Positions 43,892 to 53,071 of a stretch of 64,000 nt of DNA are shown here, piece by piece. The translations under genes and the position numbers were made by a program. The stretch covers positions 62,001-126,000 of the forward strand of contig JAESQN010000002.1 of assembly GCA_016765135.1 (NCBI GenBank), given 5' to 3'. Source of the stretch: Robiginitomaculum sp. (GTDB lineage: Bacteria; Pseudomonadota; Alphaproteobacteria; Caulobacterales; Maricaulaceae). The first letter of the stretch is position 1; the number at the start of each line of letters is the position of its first letter. A model generated the notes under the pieces. It was not told the DNA's origin and did not search any database. It was given only the letters and a program-made list of their open reading frames with translations.

Positions 43892-46102
43892 TTACACATC
43901 TGCTCTGGCACGGCGCACGGTTACTACATAGGCACTGGCGCGCATGGCTGCAACAATTTGCGAAAGATGCCGTGCATCTGTAACCTCTATGTCCATAACC
44001 ATGTCAAAAAATGATGGTGATCTTTTAATAGTTTTGATGTTTGTCACATTACCGCCCGCCTCACCGATAATCGCGGTTACAGCCGCCAACGCTCCCGGCA
44101 CATGCTCCAGGGTCGCAGTGACCTGCCCCATGGATGCGGTTTTATCCGCCGCCCGGCGCCAGCCTAAATCTATCCAAAGCTCAGGCTGGTCTTCAAGGGC
44201 TTCGAGCGTATCACAATCTATAGTGTGAATGACGACACCCTTGTCCTGCGTCAAAATACCAATAATTCTATCGCCGGGAATGGGGAAACAACATTCCCCC
44301 ATATGCAAGCTGACACCTTCGCGCAGACCTTCACCTTTGACATATAATTTGACGGTTTTATCATCGATTAAGTCGCGGTTGATGATGGCCCCAGCAGGTT
44401 CGTGTTCGCTGCGCCCTGGAAACACGCCCTCCATAAAATCACTGATGGCCAATTTACCTTTGCCCAGGGCGATATATAAGTCTTCAACGCTGTCATATGG
44501 CAGGCGGGTCAAAGCATCGCTCAAGGCGCTTTCGCTAAAGGTTTTGTCTTCACGGGCAAAGGCATGGTCGGCCAACATATAGCCGATTTGGCGAAATTCT
44601 TCGCTCTCGCCGCTTCGGGTGAGCCGGCGCAAGGCCGAACGGGCTTTACCTGTGACGATTATACTCTCCCAGTCTGGCACTGGCTCGGGGGTTCCGCCGC
44701 GAATGATCTTGACCACATCTCCGTTTTTCAGCCGGGTGCGCAGTGGTTTTTCACGGCCATTGATAATGGCCCCGATACAGGTATCGCCTACTTTGGTGTG
44801 GACGGCATAGGCAAAATCCAGTGGTGTCGCGCCTTGGGGCAGAGCGATCAGCGTGTTTTTGGGCGTAAATGTAAACACCTGATCTGCAAACATTTCCAGC
44901 TTGGCATGCTCCAAAAACTCGCCCGCATCCCCGCCGTGTTCCATCATCTCCACCAAAGGCCGTATCCTGCGTAATGGATCTGCCCCCGCCTTGGAGGTGT
45001 CATAGGCGTAGCTATTGTCTTTATAGCACCAGTGGGCCGCCACACCGTGTTCGGCCACATCATGCATGGCTTCGGTGCGGATTTGTATTTCCACACGCTG
45101 GTTATCCGGGCCTAAAATCGTGGTCTGCAAGCTTTGATAGCCATTGGGTTTAGGCACGGAAATAAAATCGCGAAACCGGGCAGGCACACAGCGAAACCGC
45201 AAATGTAATATCCCCAAAAGCTCATAGCATTCTTCAACTTTATCGACGATAATTCGAAACGCATATATATCCGCCACATCTTCAAAACTGATCCCCTGAC
45301 GCTCCAGTTTTTTCCAAATGGCATAGGGCCGTTTTTCCCGGCCAAAAACCCGTGCGGGCTTTTTATGTTCGTCCAAAAGTTCGCGCAACATTATCGCCAG
45401 CTCCGACACAGCCGTTTGCTGATTTTCCCGCCACTCGGTCAGGCGCTTTTGAATAGTTTCGAACGCGGACGGGTTGATATAGCGAAATGCCAAATCCTCC
45501 AGCTCGGCGCAAATGCGCTCCACGCCAATTTTTCGGGCAAGGGGCGCGTAAATTTCCATAGTTTCGCGAGAAATCCGAAGCCGGGATGCTTGTTTGGGGT
45601 GATGCTCCAACGTGCGCATATTGTGCAGCCGGTCACAAAGTTTGACGAGCAACACCCGCACATCCTTGCTCATGGCCAGAACGAATTTTTGGAAGTTTTC
45701 CGCTTGCTGGCCCTCGCGGGTTAAATCGGCACTGGAATATTCCAGCTTCCCCAGCTTAGTAACCCCCAGCACCAGATCCGTGATCGTATCGCCAAAATCC
45801 GCACGCATACCGTTTTCATCTGTGTCCGTGTCTTCTAGCACGTCATGCAACAGCGCCGTGCAAACCGATGCCGCATCCATACGCAAACCCGTCAATATTT
45901 CCGCAACCGCGACCGGGTGGCCATAATAGGGTTCGCCAGAATGCCGCTTTTGCTCGCCGTGAGCAGTTTTGCACACATCATAAGCACGTCCGATTAAACC
46001 CCCATCCGCAGACGGATCATAGGCTCGCACAAGCGAAATCAATGCTGTTTTTCTTAAAACACCGGCATTATCTTTTGAGGAAATATCGACCGCAACATTC
46101 AT
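43892..46102 (-). CDS. rsh: Bifunctional (p)ppGpp synthetase/hydrolase, Rel/Spo type
   Basis: 736 residues. N-terminal HD hydrolase domain: HSGEPYYGHPVAVAEIL and TALLHDVLEDTD (about residues 38-80) are intact, so hydrolase activity is expected. The synthetase domain shows YAIWKKLERQGISFEDVADIYAFRIIVD (in part) and PKPNGYQSLQT, then EIQIRTEAMHDVAEHGVAAHW. A TGS domain (VFTFTPKNTLIALPQGATPLDFAYAVH in part) and a C-terminal ACT domain follow. It is the single long RSH expected in alphaproteobacteria, controlling the stringent response. Repeat A3 lies about 140 bases upstream of its start. Confidence 0.97.
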   Translation of the reverse strand: MNVAVDISSKDNAGVLRKTALISLVRAYDPSADGGLIGRAYDVCKTAHGEQKRHSGEPYYGHPVAVAEILTGLRMDAASVCTALLHDVLEDTDTDENGMRADFGDTITDLVLGVTKLGKLEYSSADLTREGQQAENFQKFVLAMSKDVRVLLVKLCDRLHNMRTLEHHPKQASRLRISRETMEIYAPLARKIGVERICAELEDLAFRYINPSAFETIQKRLTEWRENQQTAVSELAIMLRELLDEHKKPARVFGREKRPYAIWKKLERQGISFEDVADIYAFRIIVDKVEECYELLGILHLRFRCVPARFRDFISVPKPNGYQSLQTTILGPDNQRVEIQIRTEAMHDVAEHGVAAHWCYKDNSYAYDTSKAGADPLRRIRPLVEMMEHGGDAGEFLEHAKLEMFADQVFTFTPKNTLIALPQGATPLDFAYAVHTKVGDTCIGAIINGREKPLRTRLKNGDVVKIIRGGTPEPVPDWESIIVTGKARSALRRLTRSGESEEFRQIGYMLADHAFAREDKTFSESALSDALTRLPYDSVEDLYIALGKGKLAISDFMEGVFPGRSEHEPAGAIINRDLIDDKTVKLYVKGEGLREGVSLHMGECCFPIPGDRIIGILTQDKGVVIHTIDCDTLEALEDQPELWIDLGWRRAADKTASMGQVTATLEHVPGALAAVTAIIGEAGGNVTNIKTIKRSPSFFDMVMDIEVTDARHLSQIVAAMRASAYVVTVRRARADV

Positions 46103-46244
46103 AGCAATATGCTACGCCCCAAAAAATCGAAGCGCAACAGTTTTGGTGGGTATAATGTGGGTTGTTATCTACCCGAGACACTTGAAAACCGAATTTTCCC
46201 TGGATTGCTTTTATGTGGGCCACCTGTTTCCTTCAAGCCCGTTA

Positions 46245-46428
46245 CCCCTCACCTTGTTCCTCTCCCAAAAGGAGAGGAGACGGTGTCTTGGCCATCTTGT
46301 TTGTTTGGAGTTCAGAGGTTTCCTGTGTTTTTTGCAGGTGTTGCAGTACACATTGAAAATTTTATACATAACCCAAAAACAAACGCACGTGGTCTCCTCT
46401 CCTTTTGGGAGAGGAACAAGGTGAGGGG
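46245..46428. repeat. Palindromic repeat family A, copy 3 (inverted relative to copies 1 and 2)
   Basis: Left arm 46245-46281 and right arm 46392-46428 are perfect 37-bp reverse complements of the family A arm. Reading the minus strand, the inner edges (GAGACCACG near the right arm, CAAGACACCGTCTCC near the left) line up with copies 1 and 2, so this copy is in the opposite orientation. It fills most of the 398-bp non-coding gap between hppD and rsh. The rest of the gap shows nothing else I can support. Confidence 0.9.
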
Positions 46429-46500
46429 TTACGCAGGTGTAGGGGAAAACAGCCCCAAAACAACTTGGGTTTTCGGGTGCCGGGTATTCTTAGAAAATAT

Positions 46501-47574
46501 CTAAGCGTCCGTGTCTTCCAGTACGCCGCGCCTGATTTGGTCTTGCTCCAGGCTTTCAAACAAGGCCTGAAAATTGCCTTCACCAAAACCCTCATTGCCT
46601 TTGCGCTGTATCAGTTCAAAGAATATCGGGCCGATCAGGTTTTCTGTGAAAATTTGCAGCAGCAGCCCCTGCCCTTCGGTCGGTGCGCCGTCGATCAGGA
46701 TATTGCGTTTGCGCATTTCAGCAACAGACTCGCCGTGGCCCGGAAGGCGCTCGTCGATCAAATCGAAATAGGTATCGATGGTGGTTTGCAAAGGCACACC
46801 TTTATCCGCGAACATGTCCACGGTTTCGTAAATATCTTTACAGCCCAGGGCCACATGCTGGATGCCTTCACCGTTATACTCATGCAGGAATTCTTCTATC
46901 TGGCTTTTGTCGTCGCGGCTTTCATTGATGGGAATACGGATTTTGCCGCACGGGCTGGTCATGGCCTTGGAGATAAGCCCTGTCAATTTACCCTCAATGT
47001 CGAAATAGCGGATTTGACGGAAATTGAAAATATCTTCGTAAAACTTGCCCCATTTTTCCATTTCGCCTCTGTGTACATTATGAGTCAAATGGTCAATATA
47101 AGTCAGGCCTGCGGATTTCTCCGTCATCAATTCGCGCCAACCCTCTACAAATTTAAAATCCACATCATAAATAGTATCAGCCCCATAGCGGTCAACAAAA
47201 TACAAACGGCTGCCGCCAATACCTTCAATTGCTGGGATATTTAGTTCCATAGCATTAGCGGACGGTGGGCAGGCAACTGCACCCATTTCGATAGCTTTCT
47301 CAAGGGCATAGGCGGCGTCTTTCACACGGAACGCCATGGCACAGGCACTTGATCCATGCTTACGGGCAAAACTTTGCGCAAAACTATCTGGCTCAGAATT
47401 GATGATGAAATTGATATCGTCCTGTTGCATCAAGACAATATCCTTGGAGCGGTGATGGGCGACTTTGGCAAAACCCATGCTTTCAAACAACGCCATCATT
47501 TTTTCTGGTTCGGTTGTCGCGTATTCAACAAATTCGAACCCGTCCGTACCCAAAGGGTTCTCAAATAAATCAAC
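46501..47574 (-). CDS. hppD: 4-hydroxyphenylpyruvate dioxygenase
   Basis: 357 residues from the ATG at 47574. An in-frame ATG five codons earlier is more likely part of its ribosome binding site (ATGGAG). Two vicinal-oxygen-chelate halves are seen: the N-terminal GFEFVEYATTEPEKMMALFESMGF half, and the C-terminal half with the Fe ligands in YIDHLTHNVHRG, IQHVALGCKDI and GPIFFELIQRKG. It ends with FGEGNFQALFESLEQDQ, the gating helix. It converts 4-hydroxyphenylpyruvate to homogentisate in tyrosine degradation. No hmgA or fahA is adjacent. Divergent from a MarR gene with a palindrome between them. Confidence 0.95.
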   Translation of the reverse strand, partial: VDLFENPLGTDGFEFVEYATTEPEKMMALFESMGFAKVAHHRSKDIVLMQQDDINFIINSEPDSFAQSFARKHGSSACAMAFRVKDAAYALEKAIEMGAVACPPSANAMELNIPAIEGIGGSRLYFVDRYGADTIYDVDFKFVEGWRELMTEKSAGLTYIDHLTHNVHRGEMEKWGKFYEDIFNFRQIRYFDIEGKLTGLISKAMTSPCGKIRIPINESRDDKSQIEEFLHEYNGEGIQHVALGCKDIYETVDMFADKGVPLQTTIDTYFDLIDERLPGHGESVAEMRKRNILIDGAPTEGQGLLLQIFTENLIGPIFFELIQRKGNEGFGEGNFQALFESLEQDQIRRGVLEDTDA

Positions 47575-47607
47575 CATCTGTAACTCCATATAAATTGTGT
47601 TGCTTTA

Positions 47608-47627
47608 ATAGTAACTTTTGTTACTAT
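47608..47627. promoter_or_regulatory. Candidate MarR operator between hppD and marR
   Basis: ATAGTAAC (47608-47615), TTTT, GTTACTAT (47620-47627): a perfect 8-bp inverted repeat in the 68-base divergent promoter region. Position and size fit a MarR-family dimer site controlling both genes. Confidence 0.68.
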
Positions 47628-47642
47628 ATGCAAGCGCAATTT

Positions 47643-48107
47643 ATGGAAACAACATCTATGTTCGAGCTTAAAAACTTCCTGCCTTATAAATTATCTATAT
47701 TGTCCCAATCTGTCTCCGGCCTAATCGCCACGGAATATGAAAGCAAGTTCGGCCTGAGCATGAACCAATGGCGGTGCTTGGTCATCATCAATGCCCGCCA
47801 ACCCATCACAGCCCAGGCCATCAGTGATTTAACCTTGCTGGACAAGATGACAATATCACGGACAGTGAGAACCCTAAAATCTCGCAAACTTATTCAGACC
47901 GAAACACCAGGCACAGATGCCCGCCGCCGTTTGCTCAGTTTAACAAAATCAGGAAACCAAATTTATAACGAAGTGATTCCCATTGCCAAAAATTACGAAT
48001 CTAGACTACTTGCATCCCTCACTCCCAAAGAACAACACACCCTAGAAGTGGTAATGGCAAAACTGTTACACGGCACAAGAGAATTATCGGCAGATAATAG
48101 GAACTAA
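47643..48107 (+). CDS. MarR-family transcriptional regulator, likely controlling hppD
   Basis: About 154 residues if started at the ATG at 47643 (47628 and 47658 are alternatives, and 47628 abuts the operator). Winged-helix landmarks are NQWRCLVIINARQPITAQAISDLT, LDKMTISRTVRTLKSRKLIQTETPGTDARRRLLSLT in blocks (TISRTVRTLKSRKLI; DARRRLLSLTKSG) and the C-terminal dimerisation helix. MarR proteins respond to small aromatic acids, which fits a neighbour in tyrosine catabolism. Autorepression and repression of hppD through the intervening palindrome are inferred. The following 362 bases are non-coding except for the palindrome at 48318. Confidence 0.88.
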   Translation: METTSMFELKNFLPYKLSILSQSVSGLIATEYESKFGLSMNQWRCLVIINARQPITAQAISDLTLLDKMTISRTVRTLKSRKLIQTETPGTDARRRLLSLTKSGNQIYNEVIPIAKNYESRLLASLTPKEQHTLEVVMAKLLHGTRELSADNRN

Positions 48108-48317
48108 TTCCCTACACTGTGGGTGCTACTGCGTATTTTTTGCAAAATAACTAATATTTTACTCCACATCGTAGAAAAATTATTGCACAGTACACAAGTT
48201 GTACGTTTCGTATAACAGGCGGATTGTTAAGTTGCCCCACATCAACCGACCAATCCGCCACCTATCCTTTCGAACACCCGCATTCAAACCCAAGCCAGCC
48301 TCTAGAGTATTCAAAAG

Positions 48318-48349
48318 AACCATTAAACTAATATATTAGTTTAATGGTT
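48318..48349. promoter_or_regulatory. Perfect 32-bp palindrome (operator or terminator)
   Basis: The half-site AACCATTAAACTAATA is followed by its exact complement, 16 + 16 bases. A T run follows (48348-48353), so it could be a low-GC terminator, or an operator for the M2 peptidase gene 120 bases downstream. It shares AAACTAAT with the palindrome at 8445-8472. Confidence 0.7.
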
Positions 48350-48469
48350 TTTTAGGCAACAAGGCTATGAGAGATACTCAAGTTCACCCCTTGACGTTTC
48401 AAGCCATTTGCTTACCAATGGCATTAGAAAACCCAGTGCCGTTTACCCGTATTATTTGGAGGAATTCCC

Positions 48470-50335
48470 ATGAAGAAATATCTTTACCTCGCCGTTGCCG
48501 CCACCGCGCTCGTTATAGCGGGTTGTGACAAGACACAAAAACCTGACACATCCGATCAAGGCACTGGCGCTCAAGCCCAGATTGAACATGAGGTGGTCGC
48601 ATCAGCCCCCACTGTTCAAGATGCAAAAGAGTTCTTGGAAAACTCCGAGACTGAGATTGTTGAACTGACCTTACGTGCTAAAATTGCCTATTGGGTAAAC
48701 GCTAATTTTATCACATATGACACCAAGGCAATGGCAACAAAAGTTGGCGAAGAAGGTGCCCTGCTGTCTACCCGCCTCGCCAATGAAGCCAAGCGGTTTA
48801 ACGATTTAGATTTACCGGCTGACATGGCACGTAAATTAGACGGACTTAAACGCGGTAGTAACTTTCCCGCTCCGGACAAACCGGGAGCGGCTTTGGAGCT
48901 TTCCGGCATTATGACCGAACTGGACGCAACCTATAGCGAAGGCAAATTTACCTATAACGGCAAGGCAATGTCCTTGGGCGCGCTGTCCAACATCATCGCC
49001 ACATCCCGCGACCCCAAAGAATTGCAAACCGTTTGGGAGGGATGGCGCACCGTCGCGCCGCCCATGCAAAAAGACTATGCCCGCATGGTGGAAATCATCA
49101 ATGAAGGCTCCCGAGAATTGGGCTATGCCGACACGGGCGTGTTGTGGAAAGCCGGATACGATATGCCCGCCGACGATTTCACCAAAGAAGCTGACCGCCT
49201 GTGGAATCAGGTTAAGCCTTTGTACGACGAGCTACATTGTTATGTCCGCGCCGAGCTTAACCAGCAATACGGCGACGAAGTTGTCCCCCTTGATCAGCCG
49301 ATCCGCGCTGATTTGCTCGGAAATATGTGGGCCCAAAGTTGGGGTAATGTTTACGACCTGGTCAAGCCGGCAGGCGAAGCCCCCAAGGTCGACATCACCG
49401 CGCTCATGGCCAAGGCAGACTACGACGAAATTGAAATGGTCAAAGTCAGTGAAAAGTTTTTCACGAGCATGGGTTTCGAGCCTCTGCCCGACACATTCTG
49501 GGAGCGGTCTTTATTCGTAAAACCAAAAGACCGCGAAGTTGTCTGTCACGCCTCGGCGTGGAATATTGATGACCAGGACGATGTCCGCATTAAAATGTGT
49601 ATTAAAAAAGACGGCGAGGATTTCAAAACCGTTCACCACGAACTTGGACACAATTTCTACCAGCGGGCCTATAAACACCAACCCGTCTATTATAAAGACG
49701 GGGCCAATGACGGCTTCCACGAAGCCATTGGCGATATGATTTCCCTATCCATCACACCTGATTATCTGGTGCAAATCGGCCTGTTGGACGAAAGCGATGT
49801 ACCGCCCGCCTCCGCCGACATTCACTTGTTGATGCAGCAAGCCCTCGACAAAATCGCTTTCTTGCCCTTTAGCATTATGATGGACCAGTGGCGCTGGAAT
49901 GTATTTAACGGTGAATATGCCCCGTCCGAGTATAATGACGGTTGGTGGGCATTGCGCACGAAATACCAGGGTATCCGCCCACCTGCGGAACGCCCGGCGA
50001 ACGCATTTGATCCGGGCGCAAAATTCCACATACCGGGCAACACCCCCTATATGCGCTATTTCCTGGCCCATATTTTACAGTTCCAGTTCCACAAGGCGGC
50101 CTGTGATATGTCCGGCAATACTGGCCCCCTTCACCGGTGTTCTATTTACGGCAATACCGAGGTCGGCACCAAATTTAACAACATGATGCGCATGGGTTCC
50201 TCCAAACCCTGGCCCGAAGCTCTGGAAGCTTTTACAGGCACCCAGAAAATGGACGGCTCGGCAATAATAGAATATTTCGACCCGCTTATTGTGTATCTGA
50301 AAGAGGAAAACAAAGACAGAAAGTGCGGCTGGTAA
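48470..50335 (+). CDS. M2-family peptidyl-dipeptidase (ACE-like), predicted lipoprotein
   Basis: 621 residues. Lipoprotein signal ends in lipobox IAGC (Cys about 19). The zinc motif HEXXH is in VHHELGHNFYQRAY (about residue 390), and the downstream Glu ligand is in ANDGFHEAIGDMISLSIT, matching the M2 family angiotensin-converting-enzyme arrangement. Late motifs FHIPGNTPYMRYFLAHILQFQFHKAACD (in blocks: HIPGNTPYMRYFLAH) also match. Bacterial M2 enzymes remove dipeptides from peptide ends; this one is probably periplasmic and serves peptide use. GGAGGAATT precedes the ATG. The gene is alone between a palindrome and a hairpin. Confidence 0.95.
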   Translation: MKKYLYLAVAATALVIAGCDKTQKPDTSDQGTGAQAQIEHEVVASAPTVQDAKEFLENSETEIVELTLRAKIAYWVNANFITYDTKAMATKVGEEGALLSTRLANEAKRFNDLDLPADMARKLDGLKRGSNFPAPDKPGAALELSGIMTELDATYSEGKFTYNGKAMSLGALSNIIATSRDPKELQTVWEGWRTVAPPMQKDYARMVEIINEGSRELGYADTGVLWKAGYDMPADDFTKEADRLWNQVKPLYDELHCYVRAELNQQYGDEVVPLDQPIRADLLGNMWAQSWGNVYDLVKPAGEAPKVDITALMAKADYDEIEMVKVSEKFFTSMGFEPLPDTFWERSLFVKPKDREVVCHASAWNIDDQDDVRIKMCIKKDGEDFKTVHHELGHNFYQRAYKHQPVYYKDGANDGFHEAIGDMISLSITPDYLVQIGLLDESDVPPASADIHLLMQQALDKIAFLPFSIMMDQWRWNVFNGEYAPSEYNDGWWALRTKYQGIRPPAERPANAFDPGAKFHIPGNTPYMRYFLAHILQFQFHKAACDMSGNTGPLHRCSIYGNTEVGTKFNNMMRMGSSKPWPEALEAFTGTQKMDGSAIIEYFDPLIVYLKEENKDRKCGW

Positions 50336-50403
50336 GGGCAATCCGCGCATACCGCGATGCTGGCGATGGTTATGTTGTCAATTCGGATTAGTCCTTAAGC
50401 TCA

Positions 50404-50446
50404 GGCCTGTCATCATTTAGAACAGGGCGCTATTTAGGACAGGGCG
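50404..50446 (+). terminator. Hairpin and 15-bp tandem repeat after the M2 peptidase gene
   Basis: GGCCTGTC (50404-50411) can pair with ACAGGGC (50422-50428, one bulge). ATTTAGAACAGGGCG (50415) and ATTTAGGACAGGGCG (50432) are near-identical direct repeats. The hairpin type resembles that at 21483. Probably a transcript end. Confidence 0.45.
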
Positions 50447-50557
50447 TTGGTTTTCAAATTTTTATACCGCCCCTACAGTTTTGTGGCATTGCTTTGTTTG
50501 GTGGGCGGTTCTATATGATGGGTTCATGATAGTTCATTTTGCTCTAAGGAACATTTT

Positions 50558-51211
50558 ATGTTTGATTTTGCATCTGCTCGCGAGACAATGCTGGACAGCC
50601 AGGTTCGCACCAATGATGTGACCGACAAAGGCATTCAAGCCGCGCTCAAGTCTGTACCGCGTGAATGCTTTGTCCCGAAAGCCAAAATGGCACTGGCCTA
50701 TAGTGATGTGCATATTGATCTGGGCGACGGTCGTTTTATGCTGCGCCCACGAGATTTTGCCAAAATGTTGGACGCCGCAGACATCGCAGATACGGATGTG
50801 GTTCTCGATATTGGTTGCGGGCGCGGCTATTCCGCAGCCGTATTATCGCAACTAGCAGAAACAGTTGTAGCTCTGGAGCAAACCGAGACGGCCGTCAAAC
50901 GCGCCACTACATTGCTGGAGCAGTGTGGCAGTAGCAATGTGGCCGTCATGCAAGCTGATTTTCGGGCGGGGGCACCTGAACACGGCCCCTATGATGTGAT
51001 TTTTGTAGCTGGCGCAGTCCCACATGTGCCCGGCACATGGCTCGACCAATTGGCCAATAATGGCCGCTTGGTGGTTGGGGTCAGCGACGGCCCTGTCGCC
51101 CGCATTACCGTCATCAAAAAATCCAATGACAGCCTGGGAGAGCGCATTGCATTTGACGCCAATATCCCTGTGCTTGCAGGCTTTGAACAGCAACAAACAT
51201 TTGCACTGTAG
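50558..51211 (+). CDS. pcm: Protein-L-isoaspartate O-methyltransferase family protein
   Basis: 217 residues with the Pcm Rossmann core: N-terminal RETMLDSQVRTNDVTDKGIQAAL, SAM motif I VVLDIGCGRGYSAAVLSQLA, post I ALEQTETAVKRA and the acidic FVAGAVPHVP. Pcm repairs isoaspartyl residues; alphaproteobacterial members like this one have a shortened, FDFASAR-beginning N-terminus and a less certain substrate. It stands eight bases before tolC, and the pcm-tolC-popZ-valS order matches the Caulobacter arrangement as I recall it, which supports the family placement. Confidence 0.85.
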   Translation: MFDFASARETMLDSQVRTNDVTDKGIQAALKSVPRECFVPKAKMALAYSDVHIDLGDGRFMLRPRDFAKMLDAADIADTDVVLDIGCGRGYSAAVLSQLAETVVALEQTETAVKRATTLLEQCGSSNVAVMQADFRAGAPEHGPYDVIFVAGAVPHVPGTWLDQLANNGRLVVGVSDGPVARITVIKKSNDSLGERIAFDANIPVLAGFEQQQTFAL

Positions 51212-51219
51212 ACCTAGAG

Positions 51220-52899
51220 GTGCGCACCCAATTCTTACTATCAACACTTAAAAACCTTTGTCTTCTAGGCCAGACCATCATAATAATGGCGACCGTGACA
51301 ATGGCCAGCCCTGCTCTGGCTGAAAATTTTGGCCAGGCACTGGTATCAGCCTATCAAAGCAACCCGCGCCTGATGGCAGAGCGGGCCAGGGTGCGCGAAA
51401 TTGATGAAAATTATGTACAGGCCCAGGCCGCCGGGCGGTTTACCCTTAATGCCGATGCCAATGTTGCGCGCAATGTAACAAAAAACCAAACAAGTTTCAG
51501 CCTCGGCCCCTTCCCGCCAACGACGATAAGTTCGACAGATTGGCTCACCCCCCACGCCGGACAATTGAGCATTGTTCAGCCCATATACCAAGGTGGCCGC
51601 GTCAACGGCCTTAAAGCCCAAGCCCGCGCAGGCATTTTAGCGGCACGACAAAATTTGCGGAGTGCCGAGCAAAATCTGTTACTGGCCGCTGCCACCGCTT
51701 ATCTTGATGTGATGCGCGACGAAGAAGTCGCAAAAATACGCCGCAATAATGTGCGCGTCTTGACCCAGCAAAAATACGCCGCACAAACACGCTTTGACGT
51801 TGGAGAAGGCACACGCACGGATATTGCCCAGGCGGATGCCCGCATGGCAGCGGCCGAAATCGGCTTGGCCAATGCCGACGCCTCACTGGCCATAAGCCGC
51901 GCAGCCTATGTGCGGTATGTTGGACATATTCCGATGGATTTAAGCGCCCCACCCCAATTCATCATTCCGCCAAACCTCGAAGCTGCCTTAAAACGTGGCC
52001 GGTCAAATCACCCGCAACTGATTGCGGCACGCTATAATGAGAACGCAGCCCAATCAGCCATTCACGTGGCCAGATCAGCCGGGCGCCCGGTATTATCCCT
52101 AAACGCGACCTTACAAAGTTCGCGTGAAAACAGTGCCAATTTCCCCTTGTCAGAATCCGTCAGTATTGGCGCACAATTGCGCATTCCGATTTACCAAGGC
52201 GGGCTAAACAGCTCGCGTGTGCGGGCCGCCAAACATGTCAAAACCCGCACAAAGTTTGAAACCCGCGAAACCGAACTGGCCGTAGACCAGGCGGTTGCCA
52301 ATTTGTGGGCGCAAGTCATTGCTGCCGAGCGCTCGCTCATTGCCAGTAAGAAACAGGTGGACGCGGCCAATATCGCTTTTGAAGGCGTAGAGCTGGAACA
52401 ACAAGTCGGGACGCGAGATACTCTGGATGTCCTCAACGCCGAACAAGAAGTGCTCGACGCCCGGCTTTCCGTTGTGCAAGCCGAGCGTAATTTCAATGTT
52501 GCGACCTATCAATTACTGGTCAATATCGGCGGATTTGATGCCTATGCCTTGCAATTGCCGGTAGAATATTATGATCCCAGCCGCAATTATGATGCCGTAA
52601 CGGCCAATCCGTTCGCGGGCTATCTGCCTGCACCGGTTGAAAAAATTGCCAAACAAGTACCAAAAATCACGAATGATATTGCCGGGTTTGTTGAACCAAC
52701 CCTTACGAAAGCCGGAAAAAATACCCGGGATTTGCTCAAAGTCTTGCGCCCGTCTAAAACGGAAAACAGCCAGGCTAAATCTAGCGGTATAAATACTCCA
52801 TTATATCCAGAAGTGGGCGATTCAAGGGTGGGTGATCCAGAAGATATTGACCCAAAACCGATTCTCATTATCACTAAAAAGAAGAAAAAAGCTGAATGA
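51220..52899 (+). CDS. tolC: TolC-family outer-membrane efflux/secretion channel
   Basis: 559 residues. The GTG start at 51220 gives a good signal peptide ending ASPALA before ENFGQ; a later ATG (51286) would leave a poor one. Two repeats of coiled-coil helices show ALVSAYQSNPRLMAERARVREIDENY (part) and FPLSESVSIGAQLRIPIYQGGLNSSRVR (parts), with VGTRDTLDVLNAEQEVLDARL as the second-repeat hallmark. TolC proteins form the trimeric exit duct for RND pumps and type I secretion. The C-terminal about 80 residues after YDPSRNYDAV are lysine-rich and unusual for the family. It likely shares a transcript with pcm. Confidence 0.95.
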   Translation: MRTQFLLSTLKNLCLLGQTIIIMATVTMASPALAENFGQALVSAYQSNPRLMAERARVREIDENYVQAQAAGRFTLNADANVARNVTKNQTSFSLGPFPPTTISSTDWLTPHAGQLSIVQPIYQGGRVNGLKAQARAGILAARQNLRSAEQNLLLAAATAYLDVMRDEEVAKIRRNNVRVLTQQKYAAQTRFDVGEGTRTDIAQADARMAAAEIGLANADASLAISRAAYVRYVGHIPMDLSAPPQFIIPPNLEAALKRGRSNHPQLIAARYNENAAQSAIHVARSAGRPVLSLNATLQSSRENSANFPLSESVSIGAQLRIPIYQGGLNSSRVRAAKHVKTRTKFETRETELAVDQAVANLWAQVIAAERSLIASKKQVDAANIAFEGVELEQQVGTRDTLDVLNAEQEVLDARLSVVQAERNFNVATYQLLVNIGGFDAYALQLPVEYYDPSRNYDAVTANPFAGYLPAPVEKIAKQVPKITNDIAGFVEPTLTKAGKNTRDLLKVLRPSKTENSQAKSSGINTPLYPEVGDSRVGDPEDIDPKPILIITKKKKKAE

Positions 52900-53071
52900 C
52901 TCGTGTTAATTTCGCACCAGTTCATGACTGATTACAATTATGAATGAATTATTAACAGTTTTTTCCACTTCGTGTCTGAATTGAGCCAAGACCTCGCTGG
53001 ACAATCCACAGGGGTTGTCTTAGACTCCTAACATTGAGAGAACTCTTGAGGGAGATAAAACGGGGATAGAT

